Positions 49,776-62,300 of a DNA stretch of 64,000 nt are shown piece after piece. The DNA lies in the NCBI RefSeq assembly GCF_041381155.1, contig NC_091134.1, positions 74,511,051 through 74,575,050 of the forward strand, read 5' to 3'. Each line of letters starts with the position of its first letter. Within the stretch, counting starts at the first letter, position 1. Source of the DNA: Argopecten irradians (Eukaryota; Mollusca; Bivalvia; Pectinida; Pectinidae). A program made the translations under genes and the position numbers. The notes below the pieces were generated by a model. It had not been told where the DNA came from and did not search any database. It worked only from the letters and a program-made list of their open reading frames with translations.

Positions 49776-51447
49776 TTAAAGTGAGCTAATCACAGTTTAA
49801 CGGCAATTTTCAAACTCAGATAAAGTCATGTCTGTTGATACTAACTTTACCAAAAATAAAAGTTTTAAGAATTCAATACTTTACCTCCTCGCTTAGTGAA
49901 GATTTAGTTATGGGTTTTGCAGTAAATGAGAATGAAAATTTCACTTATCATATGATATCAATCACTGAACAAATGGGCCTTGTGGTTTAAAGTTATATGT
50001 GCCGTAACTGGCCGAAAAGTTTGACATGTTATCTTTTTTTAATTTATCTATTGAAAACCAAAACGTTTGATGAATTAAGCTGTGAAAATCATTCAAATGG
50101 TTTCAGATGCCGGATAAACATTTGTTACAGCACAGAAAACTATTGTTTTTATACCTTATGTATGTTTATGTATAAAATATCATATCAAGAGTATTCCCTT
50201 TACATTACTTATAACATTAAAGATAATCTGAGACAAAAGAAGATACATTATTATATATTGTATGTTTATGATATGTGTTAATTAGAGGGAAGCTTGATAT
50301 TCTCTATGAAAAAGAATTACAACAAAACACTGTATTAACTTTCACTGTCAACAGTAACTTTGTATGTTTGGTAATTTCTGTCAGTGTGGTATCCATGGTT
50401 ACAGCCATCCGTGATGCCCATATCATACGCCACTTTTACTCTTTATATATACTATTCCTATTTAACGATTGACGTGATGGTTTATAGTGGTGTCACTGGT
50501 ATACCAATAGTATACTGGTTTAATATGGCAAGGCCAAACTGTCGGGTTGGTTTTTATTTTTATGTCAGCTGCCGTCATTATTGGAATTTGTATAATATAA
50601 AATGTTTAATTCCATATAGTGATGCCGGTTTGTTTCGGATTGTCACGATTGTATTGGATAGTCTTTCTACTGTACCTACCTCAAATGTCACTTTGTTTTT
50701 AAAACGACAATGTCTTGATGTGTTTAGATCTAGATATGTCTGTGACCAAAACGGTACGGATTTGCTACTGCTTAATGTTAGTTTTTTACATAAATTATTC
50801 CTGATTCTCTACATCGTCACTAACCTACTTCAGTAGTTTACCATGTTCCATCAAGTTAGGTACAAAACAGTTTTATTGACTGTTAACCTGTTACTAAAGA
50901 AGAACAGTGCCTGTGGACTGAACCAATGAAAACGAGAGAAAAAGTCACGTTATGTACTAAATTCGGTTATTTCCTAATTAACAGGAATATGTCAGAGATG
51001 TCCGGACTAAGTATCTAAACTGTCTATCTAAATTCCTATGGATAGTCTTGTGGCTACGCCTGTGGTTCTGCTATTATATTTAACACCGTTACTGTATACG
51101 TAGTTCTGTAGTATTTATATGTGTTGCATATTAAGTGGTGTTAACAATAATGTATATTTCTAATCCGTCAAAATGTCCCCCTGGATCATGACGAACAACC
51201 TCTCAATACAAGTTGACAAAGAACCTGTCCATTGTGTATTTGTTCTATGGGGTAAATGTTGTTTACTGGTGAACATTTAATTGGTATGCGTGTCCATTAA
51301 CACCTTCCCTAGTCCGATGTCGAGGTCTTTTAAATAGAATAGTTCCATATTGTAAGAGTCTGCTTGAAGAAACATTGATGATTGGTCCCACGAAAGTGGA
51401 AGATTGAACATAAAATGGAAAAAAAACAAGGCACAAGCAAACTATAT
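49776..51447. other. Non-repetitive spacer, no supported gene
   Basis: The longest open frame is 50384-50836 (+, 150 codons counting from a non-ATG codon), rich in aromatic and hydrophobic residues as expected for AT-rich DNA. No domain is recognised and there is no splice context, so I do not call it. Confidence 0.5.
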
Positions 51448-54400
51448 AGACCATCTCATACAGATGTTGTAGCCTCACGGGAGACCATCTCATACAGATG
51501 TTGTAGCCTCGCGGGAGACCATCTCATACAGATGTTGTAGCCTCACGGGAGACCATCTCATACAGATGTTGTAGCCTCACGGGAGACTATCTCATACAGA
51601 TGTTGTAGCCTCACGGGAGACAATCTCATACAGATGTAGCCTCACGGGAGACCATCTCATACAGATGTTGTAGCCTCACGGGAGACCATCTCATACAGAT
51701 GTTGAAGCCTCACGGGAGACCATCTCATACAGATGTTGTAGCCTCACGAGAGACCATCTCATACAGATGTTGTAGCCTCACGGGAGACCATCTCATACAG
51801 ATGTTGTAGCCTCGCGGGAGACCATCTCATACAGATGTTGTAGCCTCACGGGAGACCATCTCATACAGATGTTGTAGCCTTGCGGGAGACCATCTCATAC
51901 AGATGTTGTAGCCTCACGGGAGACCATCTCATACAGATGTTGTAGCCTCACGGGAGACCATCTCATACAGATGTTGTAGCCTCACGGGAGACCATCTCAT
52001 ACAGATGTTGTAGCCTCACGGGAGACCATCTCATACAGATGTTGTAGCCTCTCACGAGAGACCATCTCATACAGATGTTGTAGCCTCACGGGAGACCATC
52101 TCATACAGATGTTGTAGCCTCACGAGAGACCATCTCATACAGATGTTGTAGCCTCACGGGAGACCATCTCATACAGATGTTGTAGCCTCACGGGAGACCA
52201 TCTCATACAGATGTTGTAGCCTCACGGGAGACCATCTCATACAGATGTTGTAGCCTCACGGGAGACCATCTCATACAGATGTTGTAGCCTCACGGGAGAC
52301 CATCTCATACAGATGTTGTAGCCTCACGGGAGACCATCTCATACAGATGTTGAAGCCTCACGGGAGACCATCTCATACAGATGTTGTAGCCTCACGGGAG
52401 ACCATCTCATACAGATGTTGTAGCCTCACGGGAGACCATCTCATACAGATGTTGTAGCCTCACGGGAGACCATCTCATACAGATGTTGTAGCCTCACGGG
52501 AGACCATCTCATACAGATGTTGTAGCCTCACGGGAGACCATCTCATACAGATGTTGTAGCCTCACGGGAGACCATCTCATACAGATGTTGTAGCCTCACG
52601 GGAGACCATCTCATACAGATGTTGTAGCCTCACGGGAGACCATCTCATACAGATGTTGTAGCCTCACGAGAGACCATCTCATACAGATGTTGTAGCCTCA
52701 CGGAGAGACCATCTCATACAGATGTTGTAGCCTCACGGGAGACCATCTCATACAGATGTTGTAGCCTCACGGGAGACCATCTCATACAGATGTTGTAGCC
52801 TCACGGGAGACCATCTCATACAGATGTTGTAGCCTCACGGGAGACCATCTCATACAGATGTTGTAGCCTCACGGGAGACCATCTCATACAGATGTTGTAG
52901 CCTAGCCTCACGGGAGACCATCTCATACAGATGTTGTAGCCTCACGGGAGACCATCTCATACAGATGTTGTAGCCTCACGGGAGACCATCTCATACAGAT
53001 GTTGTAGCCTCACGGGAGACCATCTCATACAGATGTTGTAGCCTCACTGGAGACCATCTCATACAGATGTTGTAGCCTCACGAGAGACCATCTCATACAG
53101 ATGTTGTAGCCTCACGGGAGACCATCTCATACAGATGTTGTAGCCTCACGGGAGACCATCTCATACAGATGTTGTAGCCTCACGGGAGACCATCTCATAC
53201 AGATGTTGTAGCCTCACGGGAGACCATCTCATACAGATGTTGTAGCCTCACGGGAGACCATCTCATACAGATGTTGTAGCCTCACGGGAGACCATCTCAT
53301 ACAGATGTTGTAGCCTCACGAGAGACCATCTCATACAGATGTTGTAGCCTCACGGGAGACCATCTCATACAGATGTTGTAGCCTCACGGGAGACCATCTC
53401 ATACAGATGTTGTAGCCTCACGGGAGACCATCTCATACAGATGTTGTAGCCTCACGGGAGACCATCTCATACAGATGTTGTAGCCTCACGGGAGACCATC
53501 TCATACAGATGTTGTAGCCTCACGGGAGACCATCTCATACAGATGTTGTAGCCTCACGGGAGACCATCTCATACAGATGTTGTAGCCTCACGGGAGACCA
53601 TCTCATACAGATGTTGTAGCCTCACGGGAGACCATCTCATACAGATGTTGTAGCCTCACGGGAGACCATCTCATACAGATGTTGTAGCCCTCACGGGAGA
53701 CCATCTCATACAGATGTTGTAGCCTCACGGGAGACCATCTCATACAGATGTTGTAGCCTCACGGAGACCATCTCATACAGATGTTGTAGCCTCACGGGAG
53801 ACCATCTCATACAGATGTTGTAGCCTCACGGAGACCATCTCATACAGATGTTGTAGCCTCACGGGAGACCATCTCATACAGATGTTGTAGCCTCACGGGA
53901 GACCATCTCATACAGATGTTGTAGCCTCACGGGAGACCATCTCATACAGATGTTGTAGCCTCACGGGAGACCATCTCATACAGATGTTGTAGCCTCACGG
54001 GAGACCATCTCATACAGATGTTGTAGCCTCACGGGAGACCATCTCATACAGATGTTGTAGCCTCACGGGAGACCATCTCATACAGATGTTGTAGCCTCAC
54101 GGGAGACCATCTCATACAGATGTTGTAGCCTCACGGGAGACCATCTCATACAGATGTTGTAGCCTCACGGGAGACCATCTCATACAGATGTTGTAGCCTC
54201 ACGGGAGACCATCTCATACAGATGTTGTAGCCTCACGGGAGACCATCTCATACAGATGTTGTAGCCTCACGGGAGACCATCTCATACAGATGTTGTAGCC
54301 TCACGGGAGACCATCTCATACAGATGTTGTAGCCTCACGGGAGACCATCTCATACAGATGTTGTAGCCTCACGGGAGACCATCTCATACAGATGTTGTAG

Positions 54401-55116
54401 CCTCACGGGAGACCATCTCATACAGATGTTGTAGCCTCACGGGAGACCATCTCATACAGATGTTGTAGCCTCACGGGAGACCATCTCATACAGATGTTGT
54501 AGCCTCACGGGAGACCATCTCATACAGATGTTGTAGCCTCACGGGAGACCATCTCATACAGATGTTGTAGCCTCACGGGAGACCATCTCATACAGATGTT
54601 GTAGCCTCACGGGAGACCATCTCATACAGATGTTGTAGCCTCACGGGAGACCATCTCATACAGATGTTGTAGCCTCACGGGAGACCATCTCATACAGATG
54701 TTGTAGCCTCACGGGAGACCATCTCATACAGATGTTGTAGCCTCACGGGAGACCATCTCATACAGATGTTGTAGCCTCACGGGAGACCATCTCATACAGA
54801 TGTTGTAGACCATCTCACGTAGAGACCATCTCATACAGATGTTGTAGCCTCACGGGAGACCATCTCAACAGATGTTGTAGCCTCACGGGAGACCATCTCA
54901 TACAGATGTTGTAGCCTCACGGGAGACCATCTCATACAGATGATGTTGTAGCCTCACGGGAGACCATCTCATACAGATGTTTAGTAGACCATCTCCTCAC
55001 GGGAGACCATCTCATACAGATGTTGTAGCCTCACGGGAGACCATCTCATACAGATGTTTGTAGCCTCACACGAGAGACCATCTCATACAGATGTTGTAGC
55101 CTCACGGGAGACCATC
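51448..55116. repeat. 34-bp minisatellite, about 108 copies
   Basis: Unit AGACCATCTCATACAGATGT then TGTAGCCTCACGGG. Very homogeneous. Variants are mainly CACGAG, CGCGGG and TGAAGCC, most frequent in the first 1 kb. Each unit holds a small stem, CATCT-CATAC-AGATG. The last 330 bp (54790-55116) is disordered, with partial units such as TGTAGACCATCTCACGTAGA. Confidence 0.98.
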
Positions 55117-55487
55117 ATCAGACGAACATAAAGAGAAACCCACAATGGTTTATTGCCTTTCTAAGTCAAAATAAGGATCAGACACAGTATAGGATTAAAA
55201 ACAGAGTCATATAAAAATGGAAGCACTCCAGTCGATTTGAATCATCTCAGATAGATCGGCGGAACTGAAGCCACTGTATCAATAAAACCAAGTTATATAA
55301 ATATCACGATATTACATCTAGTTTGTGGATTGTCTGGCCCTCGTATTAATGTTATCATCATTCAAATGTCAATTTGCGATAGACGTAAGTGAAATAAAAG
55401 TTTGTCTATAAATAGAAAACTTGAAATTGTTCACGCGGATGATGACAAGTACACGAGTAATGATTAATCAAGAAATGATCAATACTG
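55117..55487. other. Short spacer between two arrays, nothing recognised
   Basis: About 370 bp of AT-rich single-copy-looking DNA. No gene or RNA is identified. Confidence 0.5.
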
Positions 55488-55975
55488 TCTGGGAGAGGGT
55501 TTATATAAAGTAGGCGACATAACTGTGAAAATAAAAAAGGACATTCTGGGGAAGGACTTATATATATTTGTGAAGTAGGCGATACAAACTGTGAAAACAA
55601 AAAAGGACATTCTGGGGAAGGACTTATATATATTTGTGAAGTAGGCGATACCAACTGTGAAAATAAAAAAAGGACATTCTGGGAAAGGACTTATATATAT
55701 TTGTGAAGAAGGCGATACAAACTGTGAAAACAAAAAAAGGACATTCTGGGGAAGGACTTATATATATTTGTGAAGTAGGCGATACAAACTGTGAAAACAA
55801 AAAAGGACATTCTGGGGAAGGACTTATATATATTTGTGAAGTAGGCGATACAAACTGTGAAAACAAAAAAGGACATTCTGGGTAAGGACTTATATATATT
55901 TGTGAAGTAGGCGATACAAACTGTGTAAACAAAAAAGGACATTCTGGGGAAGGACTTATATATATTTGTGAAGTA

Positions 55976-57520
55976 AGCGAAACAAACTGTGAAAACAAAT
56001 TTATATTTGTGAAGTAGGCGATACAAACTGTGAAAACAAAAAAAGGACATTCTGGGGAAGGACTTATATATATATTTGTGAAGTAGGCGATACCAACTGT
56101 GTAAACAAAATAGGACATTCTGGGGAAGGACTTATATATATTTGTGAAGTAGGCGATACCAACTGTGTAAACAAAAAAAGGACATTCTGGGGAAGGACTT
56201 GTATATATTTGTGAAGTAAGCGATACAAACTGTGTAAACAAAAAAGGACATTCTGGGGAAGGACTTATATATATTTGTGAAGTAAGCGATACAAACTGTG
56301 AAAACAAAAAAGGACATTCTGGGGAAGGATTTATATATATTTGTGAAGTAAGCGATACAAACTGTGAAAACAAAAAAGGACATTCTGGGGAAGGACTTAT
56401 ATATATTTGTGAAGTAGGCGATACAAACTGTGAAAATAAAAAAGGACATTCTGGGGAAGGACTTATATATATTTGTGAAGTAAGCGATACAAACGGTGTA
56501 AACAAAAAAGGACATTCTGGGGAAGGATTTATATATATTTGTGAAGTAGGCGATACAAACTGTGAAAATAAAAAAGGACATTCTGGGGAAGGACTTATAT
56601 ATATTTGTGAAGTAAGCGATACAAACTGTGTAAACAAAAAAGGACATTCTGGGGAAGGATTTATATATATTTGTGAAGTAGGCGATACAAACTGTGTAAA
56701 CAAAAAAGGACATTCTGGGGAAGGATATATATATATTTGTGAAGTAGGCGATACAAACTGTGAAAACAAAAAAAGGACATTCTGGGGAAGGATATATATA
56801 TATTTGTGAAGTAGGCGATACAAACTGTGAAAACAAAAAAAGGACATTCTGGGGAAGGACTTATATATATTTGTGAAGTAGGCGATACCAACTGTGTAAA
56901 CAAAAAAGGACATTCTGGGGAAGGACTTATATATATTTGTGAAGTAGGCGATACCAACTGTGTAAACAAAAAAAGGACATTCTGGGGAAGGACTTATATA
57001 TATTTGTGAAGTAGGCGATACAAACTGTGTAAACAAAAAAGGACATTCTGGGGAAGGACTTATATATATTTGTGAAGTAGGCGATACCAACTGTGTAAAC
57101 AAAAAAAGGACATTCTGGGGAAGGACTTATATATATTTGTGAAGTAGGCGATACAAACTGTGTAAACAAAAAAAGGACATTCTGGGGAAGGACTTATATA
57201 TATTTGTGAAGCAGGCGATACAAACTGTGTAAACAAAAAAGGACATTCTGGGGAAGGATTTATATATATTTGTGAAGTAGGCGATACAAACTGTGTAAAC
57301 AAAAAAGGACATTCTGGGGAAGGACTTATATATATTTGTGAAGTAGGCGATACAAACTGTGTAAACAAAAAAGGACATTCTGGGGAAGGATTAGGACAAC
57401 ATGGAGAAAAAGTTATATCTATCTTGTAAAGAAGCCAACATAACCGCGAAAACAAAAAAGGACATTCTGGGGAAGGACTTATATATATTTGTGAAGCAGG
57501 CGATACAAACTGTGTAAACA
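55976..57520. repeat. Higher-order block, copy 1 (offset about 1,853 bp)
   Basis: The unusual join ACAAATTTATATTTGTGAAG near 55995, and the odd unit with TTAGGACAACATGGAGAAAA at 57391, both recur 1,853-1,855 bp later, with the same sequence of unit variants between them. About 23 units are copied. Confidence 0.9.
57391..57448. repeat. Divergent unit with a 20-bp insertion, in the 66-bp array
   Basis: After GGGGAAGGA the unit reads TTAGGACAACATGGAGAAAA then AGTTATATCTATCTTGTAAA and GAAGCCAACATAACCGCG. The second half aligns loosely with the normal TTATATATATTTGTGAAGTA and GGCGATACAAACTGTG. It is an old diverged unit plus an insertion. An identical copy lies at 59244-59301. Confidence 0.85.
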
Positions 57521-57830
57521 AAAAAAGGACATTCTGGGGAAGGACTTATATATATTTGTGAAGTAGGCGATACAAACTGTGAAAACAAAAAAGGACATTC
57601 TGGGGAAGGACTTATATATATTTGTGAAGTAGGCGATACCAACTGTGAAAATAAAAAAGGACATTCTGGGAAAGGACTTATATATATTTGTGAAGAAGGC
57701 GATACAAACTGTGAAAACAAAAAAAGGACATTGTGGGGAAGGACTTATATATATTTGTGAAGTAGGCGATACAAACTGTGTAAACAAAAAAGGACATTCT
57801 GGGGAAGGACTTATATATATTTGTGAAGTA

Positions 57831-59373
57831 AGCGAAACAAACTGTGAAAACAAATTTATATTTGTGAAGTAGGCGATACAAACTGTGAAAACAAAAAAAG
57901 GACATTCTGGGGAAGGACTTATATATATTTGTGAAGTAGGCGATACCAACTGTGTAAACAAAATAGGACATTCTGGGGAAGGACTTATATATATTTGTGA
58001 AGTAGGCGATACCAACTGTGTAAACAAAAAAAGGACATTCTGGGGAAGGACAAATATATATTTGTGAAGTAAGCGATACAAACTGTGTAAACAAAAAAGG
58101 ACATTCTGGGGAAGGACTTATATATATTTGTGAAGTAAGCGATACAAACTGTGAAAACAAAAAAGGACATTCTGGGGAAGGATTTATATATATTTGTGAA
58201 GTAAGCGATACAAACTGTGAAAATAAAAAAGGACATTCTGGGGAAGGACTTATATATATTTGTGAAGTAGGCGATACAAACTGTGAAAATAAAAAAGGAC
58301 ATTCTGGGGAAGGACTTATATATATTTGTGAAGTAAGCGATACAAACGGTGTAAACAAAAAAGGACATTCTGGGGAAGGATTTATATATATTTGTGAAGT
58401 AGGCGATACAAACTGTGAAAATAAAAAAGGACATTCTGGGGAAGGACTTATATATATTTGTGAAGTAAGCGATACAAACTGTGTAAACAAAAAAGGACAT
58501 TCTGGGGAAGGATTTATATATATTTGTGAAGTAGGCGATACAAACTGTGTAAACAAAAAAGGACATTCTGGGGAAGGATATATATATATTTGTGAAGTAG
58601 GCGATACAAACTGTGAAAACAAAAAAAGGACATTCTGGGGAAGGATATATATATATTTGTGAAGTAGGCGATACAAACTGTGAAAACAAAAAAAGGACAT
58701 TCTGGGGAAGGACTTATATATATTTGTGAAGTAGGCGATACCAACTGTGTAAACAAAAAAGGACATTCTGGGGAAGGACTTATATATATTTGTGAAGTAG
58801 GCGATACCAACTGTGTAAACAAAAAAAGGACATTCTGGGGAAGGACTTATATATATTTGTGAAGTAGGCGATACAAACTGTGTAAACAAAAAAGGACATT
58901 CTGGGGAAGGACTTATATATATTTGTGAAGTAGGCGATACCAACTGTGTAAACAAAAAAAGGACATTCTGGGGAAGGACTTATATATATTTGTGAAGTAG
59001 GCGATACAAACTGTGTAAACAAAAAAAGGACATTCTGGGGAAGGACTTATATATATTTGTGAAGCAGGCGATACAAACTGTGTAAACAAAAAAGGACATT
59101 CTGGGGAAGGATTTATATATATTTGTGAAGTAGGCGATACAAACTGTGTAAACAAAAAAGGACATTCTGGGGAAGGACTTATATATATTTGTGAAGTAGG
59201 CGATACAAACTGTGTAAACAAAAAAGGACATTCTGGGGAAGGATTAGGACAACATGGAGAAAAAGTTATATCTATCTTGTAAAGAAGCCAACATAACCGC
59301 GAAAACAAAAAAGGACATTCTGGGGAAGGACTTATATATATTTGTGAAGCAGGCGATACAAACTGTGTAAACA
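57831..59373. repeat. Higher-order block, copy 2
   Basis: Matches 55976-57520 variant by variant, with only a few base differences and a 2-bp TA-tract indel. It ends after the same odd unit, here at 59244. Confidence 0.9.
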
Positions 59374-62300
59374 AAAAAAGGACATTCTGGGGAAGGACTT
59401 ATATATATTTGTGAAGCAGGCGATACAAACTGTGAAAACAAAAAAGGACATTGTGGGGAAGGATTTATATATATTTGTGAAGTAGGCGATACTAACTGTG
59501 AAAATAAAAAAGGAAATTCTGGGGAAGGACTTATATATATTTGTGAAGTAGGCGATACAAACTGTGTAAACAAAAAAAGGACATTCTGGGGAAGGACTTA
59601 TATATATTTGTGAAGTAGGCGATACCAACTGTGTAAACAAAAAAGGACATTCTGGGGAAGGACTTATATATATTTGTGAAGTAGGCGATACCAACTGTGT
59701 AAACAAAAAAAGGACATTCTGGGGAAGGACTTATATATATTTGTGAAGTAGGCGATACCAACTGTGTAAACAAAATAGGACATTCTGGGGAAGGACTTAT
59801 ATATATTTGTGAAGTAGGCGATACCAACTGTGTAAACAAAAAAAGGACATTCTGGGGAAGGACTTATATATATTTGTGAAGTAGGCGATACCAACTGTGA
59901 AAATAAAAAAGGACATTCTGGGGAAGGACTTATATATATTTGTGAAGTAGGCGATACCAACTGTGTAAACAAAAAAAGGACATTCTGGGGAAGGACTTAT
60001 ATATATTTGTGAAGTAGGCGATGCAAACTGTGTAAACAAAAAAGGACATTCTGGGGAAGGACTTATATATATTTGTGAAGTAAGCGATACAAACTGTGTA
60101 AACAATAAAGGACATTCTGGGGAAGGATTTATATATATTTGTGAAGTAGGCGATACAAACTGTGTAAACAAAAAAGGACATTCTGGGGAAGGACTTATAT
60201 ATATTTGTGAAGTAGGCGATACAAACTGTGAAAACAAAAAAGGACATTATGGGGAAGGACTTATATATATTTGTGAAGCAGGCGATACAAACTGTGAAAA
60301 CAAAAAAGGACATTATGGGGAAGGACTTATATATATTTGTGAAGCAGGCGATACAAACTGTGAAAACAAAACAGGACATTGTGGGGAAGGATTTATATAT
60401 ATTTAAGAAGTAGGCGATACCAACTGTGAAAATAAAAAAGGACATTCTGGGGAATGACTTATATATATTTGTGAAGTAGGCGATACAAACTGTTAAAACA
60501 AAAAAGGACATTCTGGGGAAGGACTTATATATATTTGTGAAGTAGGCGATACAAACTGTGAAAATAAAAAAGGACATTGTGGGGAAGGACTTATATATAT
60601 TTGTGAAGTAGGCGATACAAACTGTGAAAACAAAAAAGGACATTGTGGGGAAGGATTTATATATATTTGTGAAGTAGGCGATACAAACTGTGAAAACAAA
60701 AAAGGACATTCTGGGGAAGGACTTATATATATTTGTGAAGTAGGCGATACAAACTGTGTAAACAAAAAAGGACATTCTGGGGAAGGATTTATATATATTT
60801 GTGAAGTAGGCGATACAAACTGTGTAAACAAAAAAGGACATTCTGGGGAAGGACTTATATATATTTGTGAAGTAGGCGATACAAACTGTGTAAACAAAAA
60901 AGGACATTCTGGGGAAGGACTTATATATATTTGTGAAGTAGGCGATACCAACTGTGTAAACAAAAAAAGGACATTCTGGGGAAGGACTTATATATATTTG
61001 TGAAGTAGGCGATACAAACTGTGTAAACAAAAAAGGACATTCTGGGGAAGGACTTATATATATTTGTGAAGCAGGCGATACAAACTGTGTAAACAAAAAA
61101 GGACATTCTGGGGAAGGATTTATATATATTTGTGAAGTAGGCGATACAAACTGTGTAAACAAAAAAGGACATTCTGGGGAAGGACTTATATATATTTGTG
61201 AAGTAGGCGATACCAACTGTGTAAACAAAAAAAGGACATTCTGGGGAAGGACTTATATATATTTGTGAAGTAGGCGATGCAAACTGTGTAAACAAAAAAG
61301 GACATTCTGGGGAAGGACTTATATATATTTGTGAAGTAAGCGATACAAACTGTGTAAACAAAAAAGGACATTCTGGGGAAGGATTTATATATATTTGTGA
61401 AGTAGGCGATACAAACTGTGTAAACAAAAAAGGACATTCTGGGGAAGGACTTATATATATTTGTGAAGTAGGCGATACAAACTGTGAAAACAAAAAAGGA
61501 CATTATGGGGAAGGACTTATATATATTTGTGAAGCAGGCGATACAAACTGTGAAAACAAAACAGGACATTGTGGGGAAGGATTTATATATATTTAAGAAG
61601 TAGGCGATACCAACTGTGAAAATAAAAAAGGACATTCTGGGGAATGACTTATATATATTTGTGAAGTAGGCGATACAAACTGTTAAAACAAAAAAGGACA
61701 TTCTGGGGAAGGACTTATATATATTTGTGAAGTAGGCGATACAAACTGTGAAAATAAAAAAGGACATTGTGGGGAAGGACTTATATATATTTGTGAAGTA
61801 GGCGATACAAACTGTGAAAACAAAAAAGGACATTGTGGGGAAGGATTTATATATATTTGTGAAGTAGGCGATACAAACTGTGAAAACAAAAAAGGACATT
61901 CTGGGGAAGGACTTTTATATATTTGTGAAGTAGGCGATACAAACTGTGAAAACAAAAACGGACATTCTGGGGAAGGATTTATATATATTTGTGAAGTAGG
62001 CGATACAAACTGTGAAAACAAAAAAGGACATTGTGGGGAAGGATTTATATATATTTGTGAAGTAGGCGATACAAACTGTGAAAACAAAAAAGGACATTCT
62101 GGGGAAGGACTTATATATATTTGTGAAATAGGCGATACAAACTGTGAAAACAAAAAAAGGACATTCTGGGGAAGGATTTATATATATTTGTGAAGTAAGC
62201 GATACAAACGGTGTAAACAAAAAAGGACATTCTGGGGAAGGATTTATATATATTTGTGAAGTAGGCAATACAAACTGTGAAAACAAAAAAGGACATTGTG

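Noticed and set aside
46646..49779. Repeated open frames such as FIVTADSTWVRL in the 36-bp array
   Set aside because: The unit is 12 codons and open on both strands. Single-base-short units break the frames at irregular places. No evidence of a repeat protein.
50384..50836. 150-codon plus-strand open frame, the longest outside repeats
   Set aside because: Counts from a GTG, not ATG. Aromatic-rich with no domain recognised and no promoter or splice evidence.
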